From: JADGGM01 sp027307005
GTDB taxonomy: Bacteria; Gemmatimonadota; Gemmatimonadetes; Gemmatimonadales; Gemmatimonadaceae
NCBI GenBank assembly: GCA_035455745.1
Contig: DATIEP010000059.1
Span: 62,001 to 126,000 of the forward strand
Direction: 5' to 3'
Length of the DNA: 64,000 bases
Both the position numbers and the translations under genes were made by a program. Of the stretch, positions 26,214 to 34,615 are shown piece after piece (positions within the stretch are counted from its first letter, which is position 1; every line of letters begins with the position of its first letter). The notes below the pieces were generated by a model that made no database searches, was not told the DNA's origin, and saw nothing but the letters and a program-made list of their open reading frames with translations.

Positions 26214-26819
26214 TTACCGCGGCGCCACGGGCACGATCGCCGAGCGCACTTCGCTCCCGTCCGACAAACGCGCGCGCACCCACCACTGCTCGTTCGGCAC
26301 AGGCGACCCCCGCAAGCGTGCCGGCAGGGCGAACGACGTGTCGGCCGTGGTCTCGGCGGCAAGCACCGCGCCCTGCCCGTCCATCACTTCGACCAGGTAG
26401 GACACCGCGCGCGGCACGGCGTGCCAATGGAGCACCGAAGCGTGCGCAATCGCCGGAGCCAGCACGACCCCGCGTGCGGCCGGGCCGCGCATCTCTGTCC
26501 TCGCCGTCGATGTCGACCGGAGCGCGATGGTCGCCGCCGCGACCGCGATGAGCGCGGATGCAGCGATGACCCAGGGAGTCGCCACGCGCGGACGACGTAC
26601 CGTCGGCGCCGCTGCGCGCAACGCCCGAAGCAGCTCGAGCTCATGGCTGCACGATGCGCACGCGACGGCATGATCGAGCGTCGCCAAGCGCTCCTGCTCG
26701 GTGCCGTCCCGGTTGACGAGCGCCTGCAGCGCCTCCGGTTGCGGGCACGATGTGCCGGGCGACGCGTCGCGCGCCGCCAACGCCTCCCGATACAGCTCCT
26801 GCAGCCGTGCATCTGTCAT
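26214..26819 (-). CDS. Anti-sigma factor-like protein with zinc-finger motif and one membrane helix
   Basis: 201 residues. The N-terminal cytoplasmic part has HAVACASCSHELELL, an H-x3-C-x2-C pattern typical of zinc-binding anti-sigma domains. A single membrane helix (about 83-102, WVIAASALIAVAAATIAL) and a periplasmic beta-rich domain follow (about 120-201). Its ATG 26819 overlaps the TGA of the sigma gene in an ATGA junction, so the two are coupled in expression. The likely role is to hold the ECF sigma factor at the membrane and release it on an envelope signal. The target promoter set is unknown. Confidence 0.82.
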   Translation of the reverse strand: MTDARLQELYREALAARDASPGTSCPQPEALQALVNRDGTEQERLATLDHAVACASCSHELELLRALRAAAPTVRRPRVATPWVIAASALIAVAAATIALRSTSTARTEMRGPAARGVVLAPAIAHASVLHWHAVPRAVSYLVEVMDGQGAVLAAETTADTSFALPARLRGSPVPNEQWWVRARLSDGSEVRSAIVPVAPR

Positions 26820-27412
26820 GCTTCCGCCTCCGGTCCGATCCCTTGCTCCGTTAGGCGCTCGCGAAGATCGGCGAGCCCGCGATACAGCAGATTGCGCGTC
26901 TTGGCCTCCGACCAGCCCAGCAGCCCGGCGATCTCTTCACGGGTGTACCCGGCCAGATACATGCGAACCACCGGCCGGCGCGACGGCGTGATCGTCTCGA
27001 TCGCACGCGCCACCTGCTGCGCCAACTCCGACGACTCGAGCGACCGCTCAGGCTCGCGAGGCGACGGCGCGGTCGGCTCGTGCCCAACGTCCTCCAACGC
27101 GTTCTCCCGCGGCCGGCGATGGCGCCGCAGCACGTCGAGCGCCGCCGACACCGCCGTCCGGTACAAGTAAGACGAACCGACCGAGGAAATTTGCTCACCG
27201 CCCACCGGGCCCAACGATACACCATCGGCCCCGCGATTCGAGCCGTCCGCCCTCGCGCGCCACAACCGGATGCGCACTTCCTGAAACACTTCGTCCACGT
27301 CACTCTCCGACAATCCGTGACGGATGCCGATCCGGCGCACCATTGCCGCGAATCGCATCAATACCGCCTCGATGGCCGGCGAGATCTGATCGGTCACGTG
27401 AGGAACACCCAT
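26816..27412 (-). CDS. ECF-type RNA polymerase sigma factor
   Basis: 198 residues with region 2 (about 20-100: DVDEVFQEVRIRLWR, SYLYRTAVSAALDVLRRHRR) and region 4 (about 140-190: SRRPVVRMYLAGYTREEIAGLLGWSEAKTRNLLYRGLADLR). Between the RLWR segment and SYLYRTA there is an insertion of about 20-25 Gly/Ser-rich residues compared with typical ECF factors. The start is taken as 27412 (MGVPHVTDQIS); a later Met is possible. It is transcribed with the anti-sigma gene and diverges from the E1 gene. It probably recognises its own promoter, but I see no clear ECF promoter in the 227-base gap. Confidence 0.88.
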   Translation of the reverse strand: MGVPHVTDQISPAIEAVLMRFAAMVRRIGIRHGLSESDVDEVFQEVRIRLWRARADGSNRGADGVSLGPVGGEQISSVGSSYLYRTAVSAALDVLRRHRRPRENALEDVGHEPTAPSPREPERSLESSELAQQVARAIETITPSRRPVVRMYLAGYTREEIAGLLGWSEAKTRNLLYRGLADLRERLTEQGIGPEAEA

Positions 27413-27600
27413 GGCGCGAAGCTAGCGAGCCCGTCGTCTCGTCGCAAAAGACCGTGTCGGCGCCTCGCGCACGTGCCGCTCGCCCGCCTCGTGCGTCCCG
27501 CAAAGAGGCGTGCTGCACGGCACAGGACCGGAGAGGCCTTTCTCGGGCGGCTCGGCGGCGGGCAGTCGTGACGATTCGGCTGCCCATCGTCGGTCGTGAA

Positions 27601-27609
27601 TGGTAAATT
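27601..27609 (+). promoter_or_regulatory. Candidate extended -10 element for the E1 gene
   Basis: TGGTAAATT has the form TG-N-TAAATT, an extended -10 element, 31 bases before the ATG at 27640. There is no good -35, as expected for extended -10 promoters. AGGGG (27632-27636) provides the ribosome site. Confidence 0.35.
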
Positions 27610-27639
27610 CAGGTGCTGGCTTCACTCATACAGGGGCTC

Positions 27640-29748
27640 ATGGCTACTCAAACACGTGCCGAGCGACGCGGCGCCGCGGCGCTCACCCGCGATCAGCTGA
27701 TTGCGGCGTACCGGACCATGTATCTGTCGCGACGGCTGGACGACAAAGAGATCCAGCTCAAGGGACAAAACAAGATCTTCTTTCAGATCTCCGGCGCCGG
27801 TCACGAAGCGGTGTTGACGGCCGCCGGCATGGCGCTGCGGCCCGGGCACGACTGGTTCTTCCCGTACTACCGCGACCGCGCCCTGTGTCTCCAGTTAGGC
27901 ATGACGCCGGCCGAGATGTTGTACGAGGCGGTGGGCGCCGCGCGCGACCCCAATTCCGGCGGCCGGCAGATGCCGAGCCACTGGGGCAGCAAGCGCCTCA
28001 ACATCGTATCGTCATCGTCGCCCACCGGCACGCAGTTTCTGCACGCCACCGGATGCGCCGAAGCGTCGCTCCGCGCATCGCTGCTCTCGATCACCGGAGG
28101 CTTCGAGTCCGATGAAGTCACGTACGTGTCGGCGGGCGATGGCACGACCAGCGAAGGCGAGTTCTGGGAATCGCTCAATACCTCCTGCAACCTCGGCCTT
28201 CCCGTCGTTTATCTCATCGAAGACAACGGCTACGCCATCTCGGTGCCGGTCGAGGTCAATACGCCGGGCGGCAACATCTCGAAGCTGCTCGCGGCGATGC
28301 CGGGGCTGTTCATCGAGGAGGTGGACGGCTGCGATGTGGTGGCCAGCTACGCGGCGATGAGCAAGGCCGTCGCGTACGCGCGCGCACGCCGCGGGCCGGC
28401 GTTGGTGCACGCGCACGTGATCCGGCCGTACTCGCACTCGTTGTCCGATCAGGAAACGATGTACCGGCCGCCCGAGGAGCGCGAAGCGGACGCAGCGCGC
28501 GATCCGTTAGTCACTTTCCCGAAGTGGCTCGTGGCCGAAGGCCACATCAGCGACAAGGACCTCGAGGCGCTCAAAGCCGAGGTCGACGCGGAGATTCTCG
28601 CGGCGACGGATGACGCGCTCGCCCAGCCGCAGCCGGCGGCCGACACGGTGCTCTACGCGGTGTACTCCCCCGACGTCGACCCGACGAGCGAACAGTTCGA
28701 CACCGAGGACGATCCCAAGTTTTCGGGCGAGCCGACGACGATGGTCGATCTGCTCAACGCGTGCATGAAAGATGAAATGCACCGCGACGGGAACATTCTC
28801 GTGTTCGGCGAGGACGTGGCCGACGCGTCGCGCTCGCAGTACCTCGGCAAGGTGAAAGGCAAGGGCGGCGTGTTCAAGGTGACGTGGGGCTTGCAGAAGG
28901 AATTCGGCGGCGACCGCGTCTACAATTCTCCGTTAGCCGAAGCGAACATCGCCGGCCGCGCGGTTGGATTGGCGGTGCGCGGATTCAAGCCGGTGGTCGA
29001 GATTCAATTCTTCGACTACATCTGGCCCGCGTACATGCAGATTCGCAACGAACTCGCGACCATGCGCTGGCGTTCGAACAATGAATTCAGCGCGCCGGCC
29101 GTGGTGCGCGTGACGTACGGCGGCTACATCCGCGGCGCGATCTATCACTCGCAGACGGGGGCGTCGCTGTTCACGCATTGTCCGGGGTTGCGCGTCGTCT
29201 GCCCGGCCACCGCGCTCGATGCGAACGGACTGTTGCGCACCGCGATTCGCTGCGACGATCCGGTGATTTTCCTCGAGCACAAGCACCTCTATCGCCAGAC
29301 GTACAACAAGGGCCGCAATCCCGGGCCGAACTTCATGATTCCGTTCGGGAAGGCGAAGATTCTGCGCGAGGGCGCGGGCATCACGTTGGTGACGTACGGC
29401 GCGACGGTGCAGCGCGCGCTGGTGGCGGCGAACAAAGTGGCGGAGGACGGCATCGACGTCGAGGTGATCGATTTGCGCACGCTGTCGCCGTGGGATCGCG
29501 ATGCGGTGATGACGTCGGTGCGCAAGACATCGCGTGTGATCGTGGCCTACGAGGATTCGCTCTCGTGGGGCTACGGCGCGGAGATCGCGGCCGCGATCGC
29601 GGACGAGTGCTTTGCGTGGCTCGACGCGCCGGTGAAGCGCGTGGCGTCCACCGACACGTTCGTCGGCTATGCGCCGTCGCTCGAGGATGCGATCCTGCCG
29701 CAGACTGACGATTTCGTCCGCGCCTACCGGGAGCTCGCGGCGTTCTGA
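27640..29748 (+). CDS. 2-oxo acid dehydrogenase E1 component, fused alpha and beta subunits
   Basis: 702 residues that join the two E1 subunits in one chain. The alpha half (1 to about 345) has YRTMYLSRRLDDKEIQL and the thiamine-diphosphate site AGDGTTSEGEFWESLN (about 166-181) with IEDNGYAIS. The beta half (about 365-702) begins MVDLLNACMKDEMHRD and contains VFGEDVAD and the C-terminal transketolase domain (EGAGITLVTYGA). It decarboxylates a 2-oxo acid and passes the acyl group to an E2 lipoyl enzyme; branched-chain oxo acids or pyruvate are the likely substrates. E2 and E3 are not adjacent. ATG 27640 follows AGGGG; an upstream in-frame codon at 27613 lacks a ribosome site. Confidence 0.93.
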   Translation: MATQTRAERRGAAALTRDQLIAAYRTMYLSRRLDDKEIQLKGQNKIFFQISGAGHEAVLTAAGMALRPGHDWFFPYYRDRALCLQLGMTPAEMLYEAVGAARDPNSGGRQMPSHWGSKRLNIVSSSSPTGTQFLHATGCAEASLRASLLSITGGFESDEVTYVSAGDGTTSEGEFWESLNTSCNLGLPVVYLIEDNGYAISVPVEVNTPGGNISKLLAAMPGLFIEEVDGCDVVASYAAMSKAVAYARARRGPALVHAHVIRPYSHSLSDQETMYRPPEEREADAARDPLVTFPKWLVAEGHISDKDLEALKAEVDAEILAATDDALAQPQPAADTVLYAVYSPDVDPTSEQFDTEDDPKFSGEPTTMVDLLNACMKDEMHRDGNILVFGEDVADASRSQYLGKVKGKGGVFKVTWGLQKEFGGDRVYNSPLAEANIAGRAVGLAVRGFKPVVEIQFFDYIWPAYMQIRNELATMRWRSNNEFSAPAVVRVTYGGYIRGAIYHSQTGASLFTHCPGLRVVCPATALDANGLLRTAIRCDDPVIFLEHKHLYRQTYNKGRNPGPNFMIPFGKAKILREGAGITLVTYGATVQRALVAANKVAEDGIDVEVIDLRTLSPWDRDAVMTSVRKTSRVIVAYEDSLSWGYGAEIAAAIADECFAWLDAPVKRVASTDTFVGYAPSLEDAILPQTDDFVRAYRELAAF

Positions 29749-29776
29749 CTGCCGGCGGTGGTCCGTTAGGCGGCAC

Positions 29777-29800
29777 GAGGCCCGCGTCCGCGCGGGCTTC
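29777..29800 (+). terminator. Terminator-like hairpin after the E1 gene
   Basis: GAGGCCCGCG (29777-29786) pairs with CGCGGGCTTC (29791-29800) around a TCCG loop, with one G-T pair. It starts 28 bases after the E1 stop and is followed by GTTGC, so the T-run is minimal. Confidence 0.55.
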
Positions 29801-30056
29801 GTTGCATCCGGCCGATAATTCGGCTAACTGGCTGGTGTAGCGGCGGCGGCGAGTGCCGAGGGCGGCGCGGCGCAGCACCCACGCGACCGCGCCGATCGTG
29901 GGAGAAATCCCACGGCAATGAACAGCGGGGTCAGGATGGCGTCGAGGGAGTCGAGCGACACGGGAGGCGGCGGGTATTCGGTTAGGCAGGAGCCGGCGCG
30001 GGGTGTCGGGCGCCGGCGCGGCAGACCCACCACGATAGATCACGATCGCGACGGAA
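29801..30056. other. Gap with no convincing gene
   Basis: The 308 bases between the E1 stop and the DUF1801 stop hold the terminator-like hairpin at 29777 and two copies of the iterated word (29765, 29981). A 69-codon minus-strand frame (29824-30033) has a short hydrophobic stretch but no family resemblance or ribosome site. I see nothing else. Confidence 0.5.
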
Positions 30057-30440
30057 TCAACGCCTTTTAGGCGCCCTCGTCGATCGTTGGGCCTTGCGCT
30101 CGGCGATGCGGGTCGTGACTAACTTCCGCACCAGCGCATCCGGGAGCGGGTGCGACGGCGGAAAGCGCACCGCGCCTTTCGTCGTGTCATGGCGTTCCAG
30201 CTCGCGGGCATGGACCGCCAGCGGATGCGCGCCGATATGGAGCGCGCAGTGCTTCGCCGCAGCGGCGAACGACAGGAGCATGCGGCCATCGAGCCGATAG
30301 GCGGGCATGTCGTAGCTGATGCACTCGTCGGCATCGGGCGCGGCGGAGCGGATGACGGTGCGTAACCGCTCGAGCGCGGCTCGCTGCTCGGCCGTCAGGC
30401 GCGAGAGATACGCATCGATCGTCGTGGGTTTCGGTGTCAC
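30057..30440 (-). CDS. DUF1801-family protein (YdhG-like)
   Basis: 127 residues. TIDAYLSRLTAEQRAALERLRTVI, CISYDMPAYRLDGRMLLSFAAAAKHCALHIG and TTKGAVRFPPSHPLPDALVRKLV match the DUF1801 layout: N-terminal helix, central ISYxMPAxxxxG, and C-terminal GxxRFP with R/K near the end. The structure is a small alpha/beta domain of unknown biochemical function, often annotated as an iron-chaperone-like fold on weak grounds. The Lys/Arg-rich end (TRAPKRR) is probably disordered. It is a single-gene unit converging with E1 and divergent from the S9 peptidase. Confidence 0.88.
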   Translation of the reverse strand: MTPKPTTIDAYLSRLTAEQRAALERLRTVIRSAAPDADECISYDMPAYRLDGRMLLSFAAAAKHCALHIGAHPLAVHARELERHDTTKGAVRFPPSHPLPDALVRKLVTTRIAERKAQRSTRAPKRR

Positions 30441-30763
30441 GCAGCCTCCCGGATTTGGCGCCGCGCGACCGGCGGCGGCAGTCCGTTAGGCTCGTTCGGC
30501 GGCTCGCCGCGCTCCGCGGATTATCCCATCGGTGGAGTCTGCGCCGGGAGCCCTGCCTGCGCCAGCCCCGACCTCGCACCGCAGGGCGCTCTTGCGAGCG
30601 CCAGAGGCAATCGCGGTCGCGCGCATCACCCCACCATCGCGATGTGCGACGACTACGACACCGCTCGCCGCACCGGCCGCGCCGAGCTAAGTTGGAGGTC
30701 GGCGCCGGCCTGGTGAGCCCGGCCCGCCCACGTTCAGCTCGCACCGGATTCAAGGAGCCTCGC
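30441..30763. other. Divergent promoter region between DUF1801 and S9 peptidase genes
   Basis: About 320 bases, very GC-rich, with one copy of the iterated word at 30485. CTAAGTTGG near 30684-30692 is the only AT-leaning stretch and could belong to the S9 gene's -10, but no -35 matches. AAGGAG ten bases before ATG 30764 is the ribosome site. No coding frame looks real. Confidence 0.4.
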
Positions 30764-32902
30764 ATGAAGTCGATGATGGCCGCGTTCGCCGTCGTGTTCG
30801 CCGCGGCGCCCGCGCTGCTCGGCCAGACGCCCGTGAACACGTCGTTAGGCGACGTGCAGGGACCGCACCCGTTCAACGTGCGCGACCTCGTGATGATGGA
30901 CCGCGTGAGCGACCCGCAGCTCTCACCCGACGGACGCTGGGCCGCGTTCACCGTACGCCGCACCGACTACGCCGCCAACCGCGGCATCACGGCGATCTAC
31001 GTGCTCGATCTCGACGGCACGGCCGCGCCGGTGCAGGTGGTCGACAAGGCCGCGCAGCCGCGTTGGGCGCCCGATGGACATCACCTCTACTACATGGCCG
31101 CGGCCGACGGCGTCGAGCAGCTGTGGCGCGTGGATCTGGGCGGCGCCACCGGTCTCGACCCCGCGGGGCACGCCGCCCCGACGCAGGTGAGCCGCACGCC
31201 GCTCGACCTCAACACGTTCAAGCTGTCGCCCGATGGCTCGCACGTGCTGCTGTCGTATGAAGTCGACACCGACTGCCCGACGCTCACGTGCACCGCCCAA
31301 CGCATCGCCGCGCGCGCGGCCGACAAGGCGAGCGGCACGACCTATGACCGCCTGTTCGTTAGGCACTGGGACGCGTGGGCCACGGGCCGCCGCAACCAGC
31401 TCTACATCGCGGGCATCGACGCATCCGGCCAGATTCCCGCCGAGCCGACGCTGTTGAGCAAGGGCATCGACGGCGACGTGCCGAGCGAGCCGTTCGGCGA
31501 CGAGAGCGAATTCTCCTTCTCGCCCGATGGCAAGACGGTGTATTTCGGGGTTCGCATCGCCGGGACCACCGAGCCGTGGTCCACCAACTTCGACGTGTAC
31601 CGGGTGCCCGCCGACGGCTCCTCGCCGCCTAACGACCTGACCTCGGCGAACAAAGCCTGGGACGCGTATCCGGTTCCGGCGCCCGACGGCAAGACACTTT
31701 ACTACCTCTCGATGAAAACGCCGGGCTTCGAGTCGGACCGCTTCCGCATCATGGCCATGGACCTGTCCACCGGCCAGTCGCGCGAAATCGATCCGAGCTG
31801 GGACCGGTCCGCCGGCAGCCTCACCATCTCGCTCGATGGCAAGACGCTCTATGCAAGCGTGGATGACAACGGCGAGCACCCCATCTTCGCGATCGATGCC
31901 GCCACCGGCAAGGCGACGCGCATCGTGGGCGATGGCACCGTCAGCGGATACTCACTCGCTCACGGCCGGATTCTTTTCGCGCGCGATGATCTGAAACACC
32001 CATCTGACCTGTACACGATCGACGCCGCCGCAATAAGCGCGCGCGCCCAACAGGTCACGCATTTCAACGCCGACGCGCTCGCGAACGCCAAGGAAGGCGA
32101 CTGGGAATTCTTCACCTTCAAGGGATGGAACGGCGAACTCGTGCAGGGCTACGTCGTGAAACCCGTGGGATACGAGCCGGGCAAGACGTACCCGGTTGCC
32201 TTCCTCATCCACGGCGGCCCGCAGGGCGCATGGGACAACGGTTGGAGCTATCGCTGGAATCCGCAGACGTACGCGGGCCAGGGCTTCGCCGTGGTGGCGA
32301 TCAACTTTCACGGTTCCACCGGCTACGGCCAGGCCTTCACCAACTCCATTTCCGGCGACTGGGGCGGCAAGCCCCTCGAGGACCTCAAGCTCGGCTGGGC
32401 GGCAACGTTAGGCAAATACCCGTTTCTCGATGGGCGCCGAGCGTGTGCGTTAGGCGCGAGCTACGGCGGGTACATGACGTACTGGATCGCCGGCGTCTGG
32501 AATGGCCCCTGGAAGTGTCTCGTCGACCACGATGGCGTGTTCGACACACGCGCCATGTACTACGACACCGATGAATTGTGGTTCGAGGAGCGCGAGAACG
32601 GCGGCACGCAGTACGAGCACCCCGAGAACTACGAGAAGTTCAACCCGCTCGACCACGTGGCGCAGTGGCGCGTGCCGATGCTGATTGTGCACAGCAATCA
32701 GGATTTCCGCATCCCGATCAACCAGGGCATGGGCGCGTTCACCGCGTTGCAACGCCGGGGTATTCCGAGCGAGTTTCTCACCTTCCCGGACGAGGATCAC
32801 TGGGTGCTCAAGCCGCACAACAGCGTCCAGTGGCACGACGCCGTCAACGCCTGGCTCGCCAAGTGGACCGCGAAGGACGCCGGTCGCACCGCGTCGCGGT
32901 GA
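30764..32902 (+). CDS. Secreted S9-family prolyl oligopeptidase-type peptidase
   Basis: 712 residues. An N-terminal signal peptide (MKSMMAAFAVVFAAAPALLG) is followed by a beta-propeller region (about 40-440; repeats such as SPDGRWAAFTV, RWAPDGHHLYYM, SPDGKTVYFGV) and a C-terminal alpha/beta hydrolase domain. The catalytic serine is in GASYGGYMTYW (about 567), with Asp in NQDFRIP (about 646) and His in DEDHWVLKP (about 678). FLIHGGPQGAW is the oxyanion-hole region. This is the dipeptidyl-peptidase IV/acylaminoacyl-peptidase clan; it likely cleaves short peptides in the periplasm. ATG 30764 has AAGGAG upstream. Confidence 0.93.
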   Translation: MKSMMAAFAVVFAAAPALLGQTPVNTSLGDVQGPHPFNVRDLVMMDRVSDPQLSPDGRWAAFTVRRTDYAANRGITAIYVLDLDGTAAPVQVVDKAAQPRWAPDGHHLYYMAAADGVEQLWRVDLGGATGLDPAGHAAPTQVSRTPLDLNTFKLSPDGSHVLLSYEVDTDCPTLTCTAQRIAARAADKASGTTYDRLFVRHWDAWATGRRNQLYIAGIDASGQIPAEPTLLSKGIDGDVPSEPFGDESEFSFSPDGKTVYFGVRIAGTTEPWSTNFDVYRVPADGSSPPNDLTSANKAWDAYPVPAPDGKTLYYLSMKTPGFESDRFRIMAMDLSTGQSREIDPSWDRSAGSLTISLDGKTLYASVDDNGEHPIFAIDAATGKATRIVGDGTVSGYSLAHGRILFARDDLKHPSDLYTIDAAAISARAQQVTHFNADALANAKEGDWEFFTFKGWNGELVQGYVVKPVGYEPGKTYPVAFLIHGGPQGAWDNGWSYRWNPQTYAGQGFAVVAINFHGSTGYGQAFTNSISGDWGGKPLEDLKLGWAATLGKYPFLDGRRACALGASYGGYMTYWIAGVWNGPWKCLVDHDGVFDTRAMYYDTDELWFEERENGGTQYEHPENYEKFNPLDHVAQWRVPMLIVHSNQDFRIPINQGMGAFTALQRRGIPSEFLTFPDEDHWVLKPHNSVQWHDAVNAWLAKWTAKDAGRTASR

Positions 32903-32975
32903 CCGGCTCCGTTAGGCAATGATCGGGGCCGCCCGGGCAGCGCGTCGCCGAGGGCCGAGCATGCAGTCGCGCGAC

Positions 32976-33677
32976 CTAGAACAATCCGGGCAGGGCGCCC
33001 CAGGTGGTGTCGCGATATTCGTTGTAGGATGGTCCGAAATGCGTCGCCAGGTGCCGCTCCTCGAGCCGCACTTTGCGCCAGTACGAGACGGTGATGAGGG
33101 CGAGCCCGACGAGCGCGTGCACCTCGCCCGAGATGATCGCCGTACAGGCGTACATGCCTAACAAAGCAGTGTAGATGGGGTGCCGGAGCGCGCGATACGG
33201 GCCGGCCCGCACGAGCTCCTGACCCTGCGTGGCGGCAATGGCGCCGCTCCAGTGGCGGCCCAGACTGCGGCGCGCCCAGACGCCGAGCGACACGAACACC
33301 ACCTGCACCGCCAGGGCGATGGCGCCGATGACGACGGCGGATGGAAGAAAGCGTGTGCGCAGGCCGGGGATGCTCAGGAACAGCATCAACTGTCCGATCG
33401 ACACGAGCGTGAGGTGGACCCATCGCGACGCGTGCGATTCACGCCGCTCGACGGGCGCCGCACTCGCCGCGGCGACCTCCCAGTAGAGGCTGAACGCGAC
33501 CCAGAGTCCGAGCGAGATGTAGAGCGCCGGCGTGAAGCCGGCGAGGAGCGACGACGCCCACGCCACGGCGGCACGATGTTGCCCGTTAGGCGGCCCTTCC
33601 GCGTAGCGGGCGGCGAGCGCGCCGACCGCGCCGCCGCCTAACGTCGACCACAGGAGCGTGCGGGCGCGAGATGTCAT
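32976..33677 (-). CDS. Isoprenylcysteine carboxyl methyltransferase-family membrane protein
   Basis: 233 residues with about five or six membrane helices. GPYRALRHPIYTALLG, followed by EERHLATHFGPSYNEYRD, is the C-terminal signature of the ICMT/PEMT-like methyltransferase family (RHPxY...E-E..L...F...Y..Y), which binds S-adenosylmethionine at the membrane. Bacterial members have mostly unknown lipophilic substrates. It contains a close inverted pair of the iterated word (33585 and 33636). The start ATG at 33677 is in a GC-rich gap; the gene upstream on the same strand ends at 33745, so the two may be co-transcribed. Confidence 0.88.
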   Translation of the reverse strand: MTSRARTLLWSTLGGGAVGALAARYAEGPPNGQHRAAVAWASSLLAGFTPALYISLGLWVAFSLYWEVAAASAAPVERRESHASRWVHLTLVSIGQLMLFLSIPGLRTRFLPSAVVIGAIALAVQVVFVSLGVWARRSLGRHWSGAIAATQGQELVRAGPYRALRHPIYTALLGMYACTAIISGEVHALVGLALITVSYWRKVRLEERHLATHFGPSYNEYRDTTWGALPGLF

Positions 33678-33744
33678 GCGGGGCGGCCTCCGTCTGCGAT
33701 GGTGACCGCGAGGGTCGTGCGATCCGGCATTCGGCCGCGGGCCC

Positions 33745-34548
33745 CTAGGTTCTCGGCGCCGTGCCGCCCAGCGTGCGGCGAGCGGCCGCCAGTCGCGCCC
33801 GCAGGCCCGGCACCGCGCTCGCCGTGGCCGGGTTGGCAGCGAGCTTGCCGATCGCTTCGTCCACGGCGTCCAATCCCAGGTTGGCGCCGAAACGGGTCGA
33901 CGCCTGCCGCCACGCGCTCTGGAATTGGGGATCCGCGGCGAGCTCGGTCTCGCCTAACGATTGCGCCTTGCCGATGATGTCGGCCAGCGCCGTCACGGCG
34001 CGCTGCGCGCCCTGCGCGGTCGAAAAGCTGCGCGGGTTGCCCACCGCCTCGAGCTCCGGCATGCTCTCGATGAAGCGGCGCATCGCCGCCGCCTGCGCCG
34101 CGTTGCGCGGGTTGTTCGAGTGCATCAATGCCTGCGCCGCGCCCATGATCGCGAACGGCGCCGTCGCCGCATGCGTCAGCACCGGCGTCCCCGAGACCAC
34201 GCCGGTGAGCGGCAGCGCGCCCAACGCCAACCCGCCTAACCCGTGGACGACGTGCAGGATCCGTCCCTCGATGCCGAACAGGACGTGCGTCACGTCCCGC
34301 AGCGGTGCGAATCCGAACAGGGCCGCGCCGCCAAGACTCATCCAGGATGCGGTCGACTCGCCGGCGAGCTTGAAGTGCTGATACGCGCCGAGGCACAACA
34401 GCGCGACGAGCAGCAGCGCGGCGTGGAGCAGCACGCGGCTCGCGATGGACGCGAGCGGCCTTCGCGGTTGCGGCACATGCTCGGCGGCTTGCACCTGCGC
34501 AACGGCTTCCTGGTTCAACACGCGACACTCCATCCGCATGGGTCCCAT
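33745..34548 (-). CDS. Unrecognised membrane protein
   Basis: About 267 residues, not assigned to a family. It has about three hydrophobic stretches (about 46-66 VLLHAALLLVALLCLGAY, 80-100, and 115-150 with HGLGGLALGALPLTGVVSG). The remaining C-terminal half is Ala-rich and helical. PTLTHAATAPF-like and AAMRRFIESMPELEAVGNP stretches do not match a family I know. Several in-frame ATGs exist; 34548 is best placed relative to GGGGAGG (spacing about 9), while 34554 is too close. It probably shares a transcript with the downstream ICMT-like gene. Coding is supported by length, consistent hydrophobic pattern and GC-rich third positions. Confidence 0.7.
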   Translation of the reverse strand: MGPMRMECRVLNQEAVAQVQAAEHVPQPRRPLASIASRVLLHAALLLVALLCLGAYQHFKLAGESTASWMSLGGAALFGFAPLRDVTHVLFGIEGRILHVVHGLGGLALGALPLTGVVSGTPVLTHAATAPFAIMGAAQALMHSNNPRNAAQAAAMRRFIESMPELEAVGNPRSFSTAQGAQRAVTALADIIGKAQSLGETELAADPQFQSAWRQASTRFGANLGLDAVDEAIGKLAANPATASAVPGLRARLAAARRTLGGTAPRT

Positions 34549-34615
34549 CACCATGCGCCTCCCCGGCGATCCGGTCAAGTATGGCGGGCCGCGCCGGGGT
34601 GCCCCGGCTCGATGC

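Noticed and set aside
29824..30033. A 69-codon minus-strand frame between the E1 and DUF1801 genes.
   Set aside because: No ribosome site, no family resemblance, proline- and arginine-rich start; probably chance.
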